Shown piece after piece: positions 9,257 through 17,806 of a stretch of 64,000 nucleotides of DNA; the stretch's first letter is position 1, and every line of letters starts with the position of its first letter. The notes beneath the pieces are model-generated. The model saw nothing but the letters and a program-made list of their open reading frames with translations, did no database searches and was not told where the DNA came from. A program made the position numbers and the translations under genes. This DNA is from Lutibacter citreus. GTDB taxonomy: Bacteria; Bacteroidota; Bacteroidia; Flavobacteriales; Flavobacteriaceae. The stretch spans positions 558,001-622,000 of the forward strand of contig NZ_QEIH01000002.1 of NCBI RefSeq assembly GCF_003260195.1, read 5' to 3'.

Positions 9257-10252
9257 TTATATTTTAACAAGCATTTTACCGCTGTTTTTACCTTCAAAAA
9301 GGTTTAAAAAAGCTTCAGGAATTGTATCAAAACCTTCAACAATAGTCTCAGTATATGTTAGTTTTCCTTCTGCTAACCAATGTGATAATTGTTTAATAGC
9401 CTCAGGAAATTTTTCTGCATAATTAGAAACTATAAAACCTTGCATTAACGCACTATTTTTTACTAAAAATGGTTGAACGCTCACGCTTTTTGGCAATTCA
9501 GTGCTATTGTAAACAGATATGGCACCGCATATAATAATACGTGCAAATTGGTTTATATTGAATAAAACAGCGTCAGAAATTGGACCACCAACATTATCAA
9601 AATAAATATCTACACCATTTGGAGCAGCTTCTTTAATAGCTGCAGCCATATTTTTGGTTGTGTTGTAATTAATGGCTTTATCAAAACCTAGAGACGATTT
9701 TAACATGTTTACTTTTTCGTCTGTTCCTGCAATACCAATAACTTTACAGCCAATTAATTTGGCAATTTGGCCTACAACACTACCTACAGCACCTGCAGCT
9801 CCAGAAACAACAATTGTTTCACCTTTTTTAGGTTTTCCTATTTCTGTTAAGCCCAAATATGCAGTTAACCCTGTCATTCCTAAAACACCTAAATATGTTG
9901 AAAGTGGTGCTTTTGAAGCATCTACTTTTAACAATCCTTCTCCAGTAGATTTTTGAAACTCTTTCCAAGCTAACATTCCACTTACAAAATCACCTTTTTT
10001 AAATGCATTGTTTTTAGAATCTATAACTTCAGCAACAATACCTGATGTAATTGGTTTATGCAATTCAAAAGATGGTACATAAGATTTTGCATCGCTCATT
10101 CTTCCTCTTAAATATGGATCTACAGATACATATGTTGTTTTTAAAAGTATTTCTCCTGTGTTTATACTTTCTACTTCATTTGAAACAAATTTAAAATCTG
10201 ATAGTTGAGGTTTCCCAATAGGTCTTTTCTCTAATAAAATTGTTTTGTTCAT
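9257..10252 (-). CDS. NADP-dependent oxidoreductase, zinc-independent MDR family
   Basis: 331 residues, like the prostaglandin/leukotriene-reductase and curcumin-reductase branch of the MDR superfamily (YncB/YfmJ-like). An N-terminal GroES-like domain contains VDPYLRGRM; a Rossmann domain contains SGAAGAVGSVVGQIAKL; NVGG sits near residue 220. No zinc-ligand cysteine set is present. The family reduces alpha,beta-unsaturated carbonyls with NADPH. It sits 45 bases after the nitroreductase gene in the detoxification cluster. Confidence 0.92.
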   Translation of the reverse strand: MNKTILLEKRPIGKPQLSDFKFVSNEVESINTGEILLKTTYVSVDPYLRGRMSDAKSYVPSFELHKPITSGIVAEVIDSKNNAFKKGDFVSGMLAWKEFQKSTGEGLLKVDASKAPLSTYLGVLGMTGLTAYLGLTEIGKPKKGETIVVSGAAGAVGSVVGQIAKLIGCKVIGIAGTDEKVNMLKSSLGFDKAINYNTTKNMAAAIKEAAPNGVDIYFDNVGGPISDAVLFNINQFARIIICGAISVYNSTELPKSVSVQPFLVKNSALMQGFIVSNYAEKFPEAIKQLSHWLAEGKLTYTETIVEGFDTIPEAFLNLFEGKNSGKMLVKI

Positions 10253-10297
10253 AATTATTTAGTTTAAAGTTGAATAATTTCAACATTAATATTTTAT

Positions 10298-10930
10298 TTA
10301 TTCAAGAACAGTTACTAAATCTTCAGTGCTTTTTCTAACCTTTTTAAGGTTTACTAACCAATCGCTATCAGCATCTCTATAACCAATAGGTAATAGTACG
10401 CAACTACGTAATCCTTTTTCTCTTAAACCTAAAATTTTATCAACTGCATCAGGATCAAAACCTTCAATTGGTGTTGTGTCTACCCCTTCATAAGCAGCAG
10501 CAATAATAGCAGCACTAAATGCAATATAAGCTTGTTTTGCAGCGTGATTAAAGTTTTCTTCAGCATCTTTTTGTGGGTAAGAGCTTAATAACATTTGACG
10601 GTAATTTTCCCAACCTTCGTTTTTAAATCCACGAACTTCATTAGTAAGGTCAAACATTTTGTTTATTCTTTCTTCTGTGTAAGTATCCCAAGCAGCAAAA
10701 ATTAATAAGTGAGAACAATCTGTAATCATAGATTGGTTCCAAGCTACAGGTCTAATTGCTTCTTTAATAGCCTGATTTTTAACTACAATTATTTCAAAAG
10801 GTTGTAAACCACTAGATGTTGGAGCTAAACGTGCAGCTTCAATAATGTTAGCAATTTTTTCTTCAGAAACCTTTTCTCCATTCATTGCTTTTGCTGCGTA
10901 TCTCCAGTTTAATTTATTTAATAATTCCAT
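10298..10930 (-). CDS. NAD(P)H-dependent nitroreductase family oxidoreductase
   Basis: 210 residues, FMN-dependent nitroreductase fold as in NfsB-type enzymes. The N-terminus has RYAAKAMNGEKV and ARLAPTSSGLQPFEI (FMN and dimer contacts); the C-terminal part has a GLRSCVLLPIGYRD loop. It reduces nitro compounds and quinones in the cytosol. Repeat copy B lies between it and the upstream NAD(P)-binding gene, so it may have its own promoter or read through from the TetR unit. Confidence 0.93.
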   Translation of the reverse strand: MELLNKLNWRYAAKAMNGEKVSEEKIANIIEAARLAPTSSGLQPFEIIVVKNQAIKEAIRPVAWNQSMITDCSHLLIFAAWDTYTEERINKMFDLTNEVRGFKNEGWENYRQMLLSSYPQKDAEENFNHAAKQAYIAFSAAIIAAAYEGVDTTPIEGFDPDAVDKILGLREKGLRSCVLLPIGYRDADSDWLVNLKKVRKSTEDLVTVLE

Positions 10931-10972
10931 AATTTTATCTTATTTTTTAGTTATTCTTTTTATCTTAATATT

Positions 10973-11047
10973 AACCTTAACTTGTTTCAAGTTCGTATAG
11001 TGATTGATTATCAGTATGATGAGATTCTGAAATAAATACAGAATGAC
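10973..11047 (-). repeat. Palindromic intergenic repeat, family 1 copy B (inverted)
   Basis: About 75 bases. The reverse complement begins GTCATTCTGTATTTATTTCA and continues closely along copy C at 50352, sharing AGAATCTCATCATACTGATA and then ATCAATCA. It splits the detoxification cluster between nitroreductase and the NAD(P)-binding protein. Confidence 0.75.
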
Positions 11048-11052
11048 ACCGT

Positions 11053-11706
11053 TTACAGTTTTTTTATTTTATCTGATGTAATAATTTTTTCTTTTGAAGT
11101 TTTTGAGTTTGCTAAATTCAGCATTGCCTGAGCAATATCTTCCGCTTCAATTATTTTGTATTGGTTTAATTTTCCTATAAAAAGAGGTTGAATTATTTTA
11201 AATATAACCAAGCCAATTTTTTCTAATGGTCTACTTTCTTTTCTATCTCCACCAATAATAGAAGGTCTTAAAATATAGGTGTTTAAAATGTTTTGTTGAA
11301 ACACTGCTTGTTCCATTTCACCTTTAGTTTTATTGTAAAACACATTACTTTTGGTATTTGCACCCATTGCAGAAACTACTATAAATGTTGGTATATTATT
11401 TAATTTTGAAAGTTTTGCTGCAGTTACAGGAATTCCAAAATCTATACGTTTATAAGTTTCTTTATTAGGTGTTTTTTTTGCTGTTGTACCAATACAACAA
11501 AACACTTCATTTGCTTTAAAATTTGCTGAAAAATTTTCTAGTTCTAAAATGTTTCCAATAAATTGTTGAACTTTTTTAGGTAAACCTTCAATTTTTTTAC
11601 GCGAAAACAATTTGATGCGTTCATAACGATCATCATTTATAAGTTTTTCTAAAAGAATTGAACCAGTTAAACCAGTTGCTCCTAAAATTATTGCTGTTTT
11701 TTTCAC
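11053..11706 (-). CDS. NAD(P)H-binding protein, atypical SDR (HTATIP2/YraR-like)
   Basis: 217 residues with an N-terminal Rossmann motif GATGLTGSILLEKL and CCIGTT after the fourth strand. The YNKTKGEME and YILRPSIIGG segments match the HTATIP2-like atypical short-chain reductases. The substrate is not known. It lies 46 bases downstream of the TetR gene and is probably co-transcribed with TetR and DoxX. Confidence 0.85.
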   Translation of the reverse strand: MKKTAIILGATGLTGSILLEKLINDDRYERIKLFSRKKIEGLPKKVQQFIGNILELENFSANFKANEVFCCIGTTAKKTPNKETYKRIDFGIPVTAAKLSKLNNIPTFIVVSAMGANTKSNVFYNKTKGEMEQAVFQQNILNTYILRPSIIGGDRKESRPLEKIGLVIFKIIQPLFIGKLNQYKIIEAEDIAQAMLNLANSKTSKEKIITSDKIKKL

Positions 11707-11751
11707 ATTTAAATGTTAAAATGAATGATTATTCTTTTTGACAAATACTTT

Positions 11752-12330
11752 TTAAACTTTTATACTATCCCAAGCTGCTAAAAATGAATCTTGAAGCATT
11801 TTATTATCTAATTGGCAAAAATTACGTTGTTGAATTAGTGTTAAAAAGGCTAATGGATAAATAGTATAGGCGTATAAAATAAATGGAGATAGCGGTTTAA
11901 TAATCCCTTCTTTTTGTCCGCGTTCCCATAAATCTAATAAAGGTTGTAAATGCTTTAAACCTTCGCGTCTGCTGTCCTCATCAATCATTGGAGTGTTGTC
12001 ACATTGCGATAAAAAAGCTGCTTCTTCAACATGATTCAATTTAAAATCGGCAATGTTGTACCAAATTAATTCAAATCCTTTTTTAACAGGTAAATCTTCG
12101 TGTGCATCTTTAAATGCGTGCGCACTAAAAGCGGCTTTTACCTCTAAATATAATGTATTAATTAAATCTTGTTTGTTTTCAAAATAAATATAGATAGTTG
12201 CAGGAGAAACACTTGCCATTTTTGCAATTTTACTCATTGGTGCAGCATGAAAACCTTGGTTATTAACCAAGCTAAGTGTTGCACTTAATAAGGCTCCTCG
12301 CTTTTTATTACATTTTTGTCTGATCGCCAT
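11752..12330 (-). CDS. TetR/AcrR-family transcriptional regulator
   Basis: 192 residues. Residues 8-55 form the TetR DNA-binding domain, with MSKIAKMASVSPATIYIYF as helix-turn-helix and ENKQDLI after it. The rest is a helical ligand-binding domain. It lies 2 bases after the DoxX gene. A TetR-type palindrome over that gene's promoter (12772-12797) is the likely autoregulatory operator. The inducer is probably a reactive small molecule, inferred from neighbouring enzymes. Confidence 0.92.
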   Translation of the reverse strand: MAIRQKCNKKRGALLSATLSLVNNQGFHAAPMSKIAKMASVSPATIYIYFENKQDLINTLYLEVKAAFSAHAFKDAHEDLPVKKGFELIWYNIADFKLNHVEEAAFLSQCDNTPMIDEDSRREGLKHLQPLLDLWERGQKEGIIKPLSPFILYAYTIYPLAFLTLIQQRNFCQLDNKMLQDSFLAAWDSIKV

Positions 12331-12332
12331 GG

Positions 12333-12731
12333 TTAAACTGTTTTTTTATTTTGAGAAATCGAATTTTTTATCTTCCAAACAATATAAATTAATATAAATT
12401 GGATAGGTAATCTAATATAAGCTGCTTGTTTGCTACCAATAGCAGGTGTTTCAGAAAACACATCCCAAATATGAATTGGTAAAAACAGTATTAATAAAAT
12501 GAATATTCCTAAGGCTCCTAATTTTGCATACTTTTTTAGTAGTAGCATTGCTCCAAGTACAATTTCAACAGCACCAGAAATATAAATTATTGCTAATTTT
12601 AAAGGTAAAAATGCTGGAACAAATGGCATAAAAAAAGTTGGTTTTATAAAATGTTGTGCTCCTGCATATATCATAAATATTGCAATTAAAATTTTTAAAA
12701 CATTCCAAATTTTTAAAGAATTCGTTTTCAT
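12333..12731 (-). CDS. DoxX-family membrane protein
   Basis: 132 residues with four hydrophobic helices. Features typical of the DoxX/MauE-like fold are YAGAQHFIKPTFF near residue 22 and SGAVEIVLGAMLL near residue 52. DoxX-type proteins are linked to thiol and redox stress, but their activity is unclear. It is the first gene of the TetR-regulated transcript and starts about 14 bases after a predicted transcription start. Confidence 0.85.
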   Translation of the reverse strand: MKTNSLKIWNVLKILIAIFMIYAGAQHFIKPTFFMPFVPAFLPLKLAIIYISGAVEIVLGAMLLLKKYAKLGALGIFILLILFLPIHIWDVFSETPAIGSKQAAYIRLPIQFILIYIVWKIKNSISQNKKTV

Positions 12732-12750
12732 AATTAGTATTTTGTGAGTG

Positions 12751-12758
12751 CAAATATA
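12751..12758 (-). promoter_or_regulatory. -7 box of the DoxX-TetR promoter
   Basis: On the minus strand the sequence is TATATTTG, a match to TAnnTTTG, 20 bases before the DoxX ATG. The -33 area falls under the palindrome at 12772-12797. Confidence 0.55.
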
Positions 12759-12771
12759 TATAAATTAATTC

Positions 12772-12797
12772 ACAAAACGAACGTTCATTCATTTTGT
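12772..12797. promoter_or_regulatory. Likely TetR operator
   Basis: A 26-base imperfect palindrome with half-sites ACAAAACGAACG and the complement of ATTCATTTTGT; 20 of 26 positions are symmetric. It lies 13 bases upstream of the DoxX -7 box, where a repressor would block the -33 region. It is also within the divergent region before rlmF. Confidence 0.65.
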
Positions 12798-12829
12798 AAT
12801 TATAAAATAATGTTAAAACTTAAAAAGAG

Positions 12830-12837
12830 TACTTTTG
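12830..12837 (+). promoter_or_regulatory. Candidate -7 box of rlmF
   Basis: TACTTTTG matches TAnnTTTG and lies 17 bases before the ATG at 12855. Upstream in-frame starts at 12744 (GTG) and 12810 (ATG) would precede this promoter, which supports the later start. Confidence 0.45.
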
Positions 12838-12854
12838 TAATCTTAAACAAGCAA

Positions 12855-13781
12855 ATGGGAACTAAAAAAAATAGCAGTAGTAAACTTCATAAAAATAATA
12901 AGCATAGAAACGGTTACGATTTACAGGAACTTTGTAAGTTAAATTCGAAATTACAAGAATTTGTATTTGTAAATAAATACGGAACAGAAACTGTTGATTT
13001 TGCAAATCCAGAAGCCGTAAAAGAATTAAATAGAGCTTTATTAGTAAAAGATTATGGAATTGAATATTGGGATTTTCCCGATGATAATTTATGCCCACCA
13101 ATTCCTGGTCGTGTTGATTATATTCATTATTTAGCTGATTTGTTAGTGTCTTCGGGGGTTTCTAAAGATGCTTCAATAATTGATATTGGTGTTGGTGCAA
13201 ATTGTATTTATCCTTTGCTTGGTAACTCCGTTTATGGTTGGAAATTCTTAGGAACAGACATAGATAAAAAATCGTTGGATCGTGCTAATATTATTTTAAA
13301 AAAGAATAAGCTTACTGAAGAAATTTCTTTAGTTCAACAAAAAGACGCTTCACAAATATTTAATGGTATTTTAGATGAAAATTCTAAGTTTTCTGCAACA
13401 TTATGCAATCCACCTTTTTTTGGATCACAGCAAGAAGCAATGCAGGCGAATGCTCGTAAACAAGAGGGTTTAGGAAATACAAGTAATGCTCAATCTAGAA
13501 ACTTTAGTGGGAAACAACAAGAACTATGGTATAAAGGAGGTGAGAAAGCTTTTATTCATACTTATGCCTATGAAAGTGCACAATTTAAAACCAATTGCTT
13601 TTGGTATTCTACATTGGTTTCAAAAAAACAAAATGCAGAAAGTTTATTGCCTTCATTAAAAAAAATGGGTGCAACAGAGGTTAAAACAATTCCTATGCAT
13701 CAAGGTAATAAAGTAACCCGAATTGTTGCTTGGACATTTTTAACTTCAAAAGAGCAAGAAGAGTGGACCAATAAAAACTAA
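12855..13781 (+). CDS. rlmF: 23S rRNA (adenine(1618)-N(6))-methyltransferase
   Basis: S-adenosylmethionine-dependent methylase for A1618 of 23S rRNA. From ATG 12855 it has 308 residues, the length known for E. coli RlmF. The N-terminal block (RNGYDLQEL, VDFANPEAVKELNRALL, CPPIPGRVDYIHYLADLL) is diagnostic. The SAM motif IIDIGVGANCIYPLLG and the catalytic CNPPFFGS motif follow. It is divergent from the DoxX-TetR unit and appears to have its own promoter. Confidence 0.95.
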   Translation: MGTKKNSSSKLHKNNKHRNGYDLQELCKLNSKLQEFVFVNKYGTETVDFANPEAVKELNRALLVKDYGIEYWDFPDDNLCPPIPGRVDYIHYLADLLVSSGVSKDASIIDIGVGANCIYPLLGNSVYGWKFLGTDIDKKSLDRANIILKKNKLTEEISLVQQKDASQIFNGILDENSKFSATLCNPPFFGSQQEAMQANARKQEGLGNTSNAQSRNFSGKQQELWYKGGEKAFIHTYAYESAQFKTNCFWYSTLVSKKQNAESLLPSLKKMGATEVKTIPMHQGNKVTRIVAWTFLTSKEQEEWTNKN

Positions 13782-13847
13782 TATGTTTATTGCCTAAAAA
13801 ATAATATCTTTAACATTGATTTTTTTTAACCAAATAAAAAAACAAGT

Positions 13848-14990
13848 ATGAGGAAATTAAGAATGGGTATGATTGGTGGCGGAATTGGTTCATTTATTGG
13901 AGATGTACATAGAAAAGCTGCTAGTATTGATGGTATGATAACATTAGTTTGTGGTGCTTTTAGTAGCTCTGCTGAGAAATCAATTCAATCGGGAAAAGAA
14001 CTTTGTTTACCTGAAAATCGCTGTTACGGAACTTTTGAAGAAATGATAACAAAAGAAAATGAGCTTCCTGAAAATGAGCGAATGGATTTTGTTGCTATAG
14101 TTACTCCAAACCATATGCATTTTAAACCTGCAAAAATGGCCTTAGAAAATGGTTTTCATGTGATTTGTGATAAACCAATGACTTTAACTTTAGATGAAGC
14201 AAACGAGTTGCAAAATATAGTTAAAAAAACAGGAAAGGTTTTCGCATTAACTCATAACTATACGGGTCATCCAATGGTTAAGCAAGCAAAAGCATTGGTT
14301 GATAATGGAGAACTTGGTAAAATTAGAAAAGTACAAGTGCAATATTTACAAGGGTGGTTAGCTACTTCGGTTGAAAAAACAGGTCAAAAACAGGCTTCTT
14401 GGCGTGTAGATCCAAAAAAATCAGGAATTGGTGGTGCTTTGGGAGATATTGGTACACATGCGGAGAATTTAGTGGAATATATTACTGGTTTAAAAATTGA
14501 TGAAATAGCAGCTGATTTAGGTGTTTTTGGTGAAGGCAGAACGTTAGATGATGATGGTAATATTTTATTACGCTTGGAAAATGGAGCAAAAGGAACAATG
14601 TCCATCTCACAAATTGCCGTTGGAGAGGAGAATAATTTAGCAATTAGAGTTTATGGTGAAAAAGGAAGTGTTGAATGGCACCAAGAAGAACCAAATAAAT
14701 TAATTACACATTGGTTGAATGGGCCTATTAAAGTATATACTCCAAATGGGAATGATTTATATCCAATAGCTTTGGAAACTTCAAGAATTCCGGCAGGACA
14801 TCCTGAAGGTTATTTAGAGGCCTTTGCAACTATTTATAAAGGTTTTGCAAATGATCTTGTTGCCTTGTTAAAAGGTGAAGGTAAACTAGAGGTGAAATAT
14901 CCTACAGTTTATGATGGTGTTAGAGGAATGAAATTTATATATGGAGCAGTAGAAAGTAATAAAAACAACTCAACTTGGGTGAAATTATAA
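13848..14990 (+). CDS. Gfo/Idh/MocA-family sugar dehydrogenase
   Basis: 380 residues, cytosolic. The N-terminal Rossmann motif is MIGGGIGSFIGDVHRKA, followed by the dinucleotide/substrate EKP-type motif in the form CDKPMTL, and a C-terminal alpha/beta domain with GGALGDIGTHAENLVEY carrying the catalytic-type Asp and His. Family members oxidise or epimerise sugars and cyclitols with NAD(P). It is followed after 11 bases by a sugar-phosphate isomerase/epimerase, a usual catabolic pairing. The substrate is unknown. Confidence 0.92.
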   Translation: MRKLRMGMIGGGIGSFIGDVHRKAASIDGMITLVCGAFSSSAEKSIQSGKELCLPENRCYGTFEEMITKENELPENERMDFVAIVTPNHMHFKPAKMALENGFHVICDKPMTLTLDEANELQNIVKKTGKVFALTHNYTGHPMVKQAKALVDNGELGKIRKVQVQYLQGWLATSVEKTGQKQASWRVDPKKSGIGGALGDIGTHAENLVEYITGLKIDEIAADLGVFGEGRTLDDDGNILLRLENGAKGTMSISQIAVGEENNLAIRVYGEKGSVEWHQEEPNKLITHWLNGPIKVYTPNGNDLYPIALETSRIPAGHPEGYLEAFATIYKGFANDLVALLKGEGKLEVKYPTVYDGVRGMKFIYGAVESNKNNSTWVKL

Positions 14991-15001
14991 AACTAAATTA
15001 G

Positions 15002-16057
15002 ATGAAAACAATAAAAGGACCAGCCGTATTTTTAGCTCAATTTGTAGGAAGTGAAGCCCCATATAATTCTTTAGATGGAATGTGTAAATGGGCTGCCGAT
15101 TTAGGTTATAAAGGTGTGCAAATACCAACATGGGAATCATTTTTAATTGATGTTGATAAAGCTGCAGAGAGTCAACAATATTGCGATGATTTAAAAGGAA
15201 AAATTAATTCATACGGATTAGAAATTACAGAGCTTTCAACGCATTTACAAGGTCAATTGGTGGCCGTTAATCCTGTTTATGATACTATGTTTGATGGTTT
15301 TGCTCCTGTTGAATATAGAAATAATCCAAAAGCTAGAACAGAATGGGCAATTAAAACAGTAAAAAATGCAGGTACAGCAAGTAGAAGATTGGGCTTAAAT
15401 GCTCACGCTACATTTTCTGGAGCATTGTTGTGGCATACAATGTACCCTTGGCCTCAACGCCCTGCTGGCTTGGTTGAAATGGGTTTTGAAGAACTTGCTA
15501 AAAGATGGTTACCAATATTAAATCATTTTGATGAAAATGGAGTTGATGTTTGTTATGAAATTCATCCAGGTGAAGATTTACACGATGGTATTTCTTTTGA
15601 ACGTTTTTTAAAAGCAACCGGAAATCATAAAAGGGTAAATATGTTGTACGATCCTAGCCATTATGTTTTACAACAAATGGATTATTTAGCTAATATTGAC
15701 GATTATCACCAGGTTATTAAAGCGTTTCATGTAAAAGATGCAGAATTTAATCCAACAGGAAAAAAAGGTGTTTACGGTGGTTATGCAGATTGGACTGATA
15801 GAGCTGGACGTTTTCGTTCTTTAGGTGATGGACAAGTAGATTTTGCGAGTATATTTTCAAAATTAACACAATATGGATGTGATGTTTGGGCTGTAATGGA
15901 ATGGGAGTGTTGTATTAAAAGTTCAGAGCAAGGAGCAAGAGAAGGCGCTCCTTTTATTCAAAAACATATTATTGAAGCTACAGAATCCGCTTTTGATGAT
16001 TTTGCTGGTGGAGAAGTTGACAAAGAAATGTTGAAAAATATATTAGGTTTGAAATAG
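15002..16057 (+). CDS. Sugar phosphate isomerase/epimerase (AP endonuclease-2 TIM barrel)
   Basis: 351 residues with a xylose-isomerase-like TIM barrel. Metal-binding acids and histidines are visible in VCYEIHPGEDLHDG, MLYDPSHYVLQQ, KAFHVKDAEF and VMEWECC. Such proteins isomerise or epimerise keto-sugars produced by partner dehydrogenases. It forms a two-gene operon with the preceding Gfo/Idh/MocA gene. The 28-base inverted repeat at 16072 begins 14 bases after its stop. Confidence 0.9.
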   Translation: MKTIKGPAVFLAQFVGSEAPYNSLDGMCKWAADLGYKGVQIPTWESFLIDVDKAAESQQYCDDLKGKINSYGLEITELSTHLQGQLVAVNPVYDTMFDGFAPVEYRNNPKARTEWAIKTVKNAGTASRRLGLNAHATFSGALLWHTMYPWPQRPAGLVEMGFEELAKRWLPILNHFDENGVDVCYEIHPGEDLHDGISFERFLKATGNHKRVNMLYDPSHYVLQQMDYLANIDDYHQVIKAFHVKDAEFNPTGKKGVYGGYADWTDRAGRFRSLGDGQVDFASIFSKLTQYGCDVWAVMEWECCIKSSEQGAREGAPFIQKHIIEATESAFDDFAGGEVDKEMLKNILGLK

Positions 16058-16071
16058 AAAATATTCAAACC

Positions 16072-16139
16072 TTATATCTGATACTTTTCACAAATAAAAT
16101 TGCTAATGCATTTTTATTTGTGAAAAGTATCAGATATAA
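16072..16139. repeat. Perfect 28-bp inverted repeat overlapping a coding end
   Basis: Left arm 16072-16099 and right arm 16112-16139 are exact reverse complements, separated by 12 bases. Both contain CTGATACTTTTCACAAATA or its complement. The right arm overlaps the last eight sense codons and the stop of the convergent esterase gene. There is no T run after the stem, so it is not a standard terminator, though it would form a very stable hairpin in both convergent transcripts. Confidence 0.85.
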
Positions 16140-16974
16140 ATTCAAGAACTACAGGAAGTGATGCTCTCCAATAGGTCCAATTATGAACGCCATCTCTTAC
16201 TCTATATTCGTGTGGGATTTTCTTTTTACGCATTGCTAAATGCACCAAACTATTACCTTCATATAAAAAATCATCATCACCACAATCAATAAACCAATTA
16301 ATAGATTTTAGATCTTTAATAGGTGTTTTTTCAATTAAAGAAATGGCATTATGCGCTTGATAATATGATTGAACTTTAGAATCACTTTTTATTTCAATAT
16401 TACTTTTTTTCAATCTTAATTTAAAATCTTCAAGAGATAACGATCCAGTAGATGCACTTAAAGGGCAAGCAGAAGAGAATAATTCTGGATGATGCATTGC
16501 GTACATAAAAGTTCCACCACCACCCATAGAAAGTCCAGCAATGGCTCTATATTTTTTATCGCTTTTTATTCTGTATTTTTTTTCAACTTCTGGCATAAAT
16601 TCATCAAAGAAAAAATCTTCATAATTCCAGTTTTCTTCAATACTATTAAAATATCCAACATTACCGGTATTTGCGTCGGGCATAATTATAATTAGTGGTG
16701 TTGAAGTGCCATCTGAAATTGCCTTGTCTGTAATACGTTGTACTTCTCCAAATTGAACCCATCCGGTTTGATCGTCTCCCATACCATGTAATAAATATAA
16801 AACAGGATAACTTCTTTGAGAAGTTTCATAATTAGGAGGAAGATAAACAGCATATTTTCTATCCATCTTTAAAATCTCACTTTTCATTTCAAGGTTGTCA
16901 AAAACTTTACTTGTTTGGCTAAAACTACTTACTACCAAACAAAAACTCAAAATTATTGTAAATATATTTTTCAT
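16114..16974 (-). CDS. Secreted alpha/beta-hydrolase esterase (esterase D / EstA-like)
   Basis: 286 residues. An N-terminal signal peptide ends near VVSSFSQTSK at about residue 20. The alpha/beta-hydrolase fold shows the oxyanion loop YLLHGMGDD, nucleophile elbow AGLSMGGGGT (catalytic Ser), an Asp in the DCGDDDFLYEGN segment and His in DGVHNWTYWR. The family includes feruloyl/acetyl esterases and S-formylglutathione hydrolase-like enzymes; export points to polysaccharide de-esterification. Its last codons form one arm of a perfect inverted repeat. Confidence 0.9.
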   Translation of the reverse strand: MKNIFTIILSFCLVVSSFSQTSKVFDNLEMKSEILKMDRKYAVYLPPNYETSQRSYPVLYLLHGMGDDQTGWVQFGEVQRITDKAISDGTSTPLIIIMPDANTGNVGYFNSIEENWNYEDFFFDEFMPEVEKKYRIKSDKKYRAIAGLSMGGGGTFMYAMHHPELFSSACPLSASTGSLSLEDFKLRLKKSNIEIKSDSKVQSYYQAHNAISLIEKTPIKDLKSINWFIDCGDDDFLYEGNSLVHLAMRKKKIPHEYRVRDGVHNWTYWRASLPVVLEFISDTFHK

Positions 16975-17234
16975 AAATTCAAACTATAAGGATTAATGTA
17001 TAAAATTAATTAAAAGTATTTGATCTTAAAAAGGATGTATTATTTAGAATTGTTAATCTCAGAAATTATAAAATATCATTGAAATTACCTAATAAATTTA
17101 ACCATTTTAAAACGTGTTAAAAATGTAAAATTACATTGTGTAATGTTGGTGTAATTCATTCAAATAATTGGAGTTATCTATTAGATAATTCGTAAATTTA
17201 ATATGTAATAATCAAGTAATTTAATAGTATAAAA

Positions 17235-17708
17235 ATGGATGATTTAAAATTTAGAGTTCAAGCTCATAGTGAAAACCCAACTAAAACGGTTGTAAAAGCT
17301 AGAGGTTTTGAGATTGTAATTGATGAACCTGAAAGTCTTGGTGGTACAAATGAAGGTGCAAATCCTGTAGAATTTATGCTTGCTGCTTTATGTGGTTGTA
17401 TAAATGTAATGGGCCACGTGATTGCAAAAGAAATGAAATTTGAATTGCGTAGTATGAAAATTAAAATGTGTGGTAATTTAAATCCACAACGATTGTTTGG
17501 TAGTTCTTTTAATGAACGTGCTGGTTATAAAGGGATTGATGTTTCTATTGAGCCAGATTGTAATGTGCCATTAGAAGTCTTAGAAGAATGGTTAGCTAAA
17601 ATTGAGGATAGATGTCCGGTTTCAGACAATCTAACCAATAAAACACCTATAAACTTATTGTTAAAGGGTAAATTTCATTCTGTTGAACAAACAAGACCAG
17701 TTATGTAA
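17235..17708 (+). CDS. OsmC-family peroxiredoxin-like protein
   Basis: 157 residues of the OsmC/Ohr fold. The two family cysteines are in AALCGCINVMGHV (near residue 55) and EDRCPVSDNLTN (near residue 137). OsmC proteins reduce organic hydroperoxides with thiol cofactors. The 260-base region upstream holds no gene that I can see. A second OsmC gene lies at 36724. Confidence 0.9.
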   Translation: MDDLKFRVQAHSENPTKTVVKARGFEIVIDEPESLGGTNEGANPVEFMLAALCGCINVMGHVIAKEMKFELRSMKIKMCGNLNPQRLFGSSFNERAGYKGIDVSIEPDCNVPLEVLEEWLAKIEDRCPVSDNLTNKTPINLLLKGKFHSVEQTRPVM

Positions 17709-17727
17709 CTTATTTTGTTTGTTTTAA

Positions 17728-17805
17728 AGTCGCTGTTACAAGTGGATTGTAAGTTTTTTAAATTTAATCTATGATGTCTTTTTACTTCTACTTGTAATGG
17801 CGATT
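17728..17805. repeat. Imperfect long hairpin between convergent genes
   Basis: Arms AGTCGCTGTTACAAGT and ACTTGTAATGGCGATT pair at 13 of 16 positions, more with G-U pairs. They enclose about 46 AT-rich bases. It ends one base before the helicase stop codon. It may be a terminator or a decayed palindromic repeat. Confidence 0.4.
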
Positions 17806-17806
17806 A

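Noticed and set aside
12565-12792. 75-residue minus-strand ORF over DoxX
   Set aside because: Out of frame with the DoxX protein and lacking any family signature; it also crosses the promoter and operator.
12744-12854. N-terminal extension of RlmF from a GTG start
   Set aside because: It would begin upstream of the likely promoter, overlap the TetR operator, and exceed the family's length; ATG 12855 gives 308 residues.
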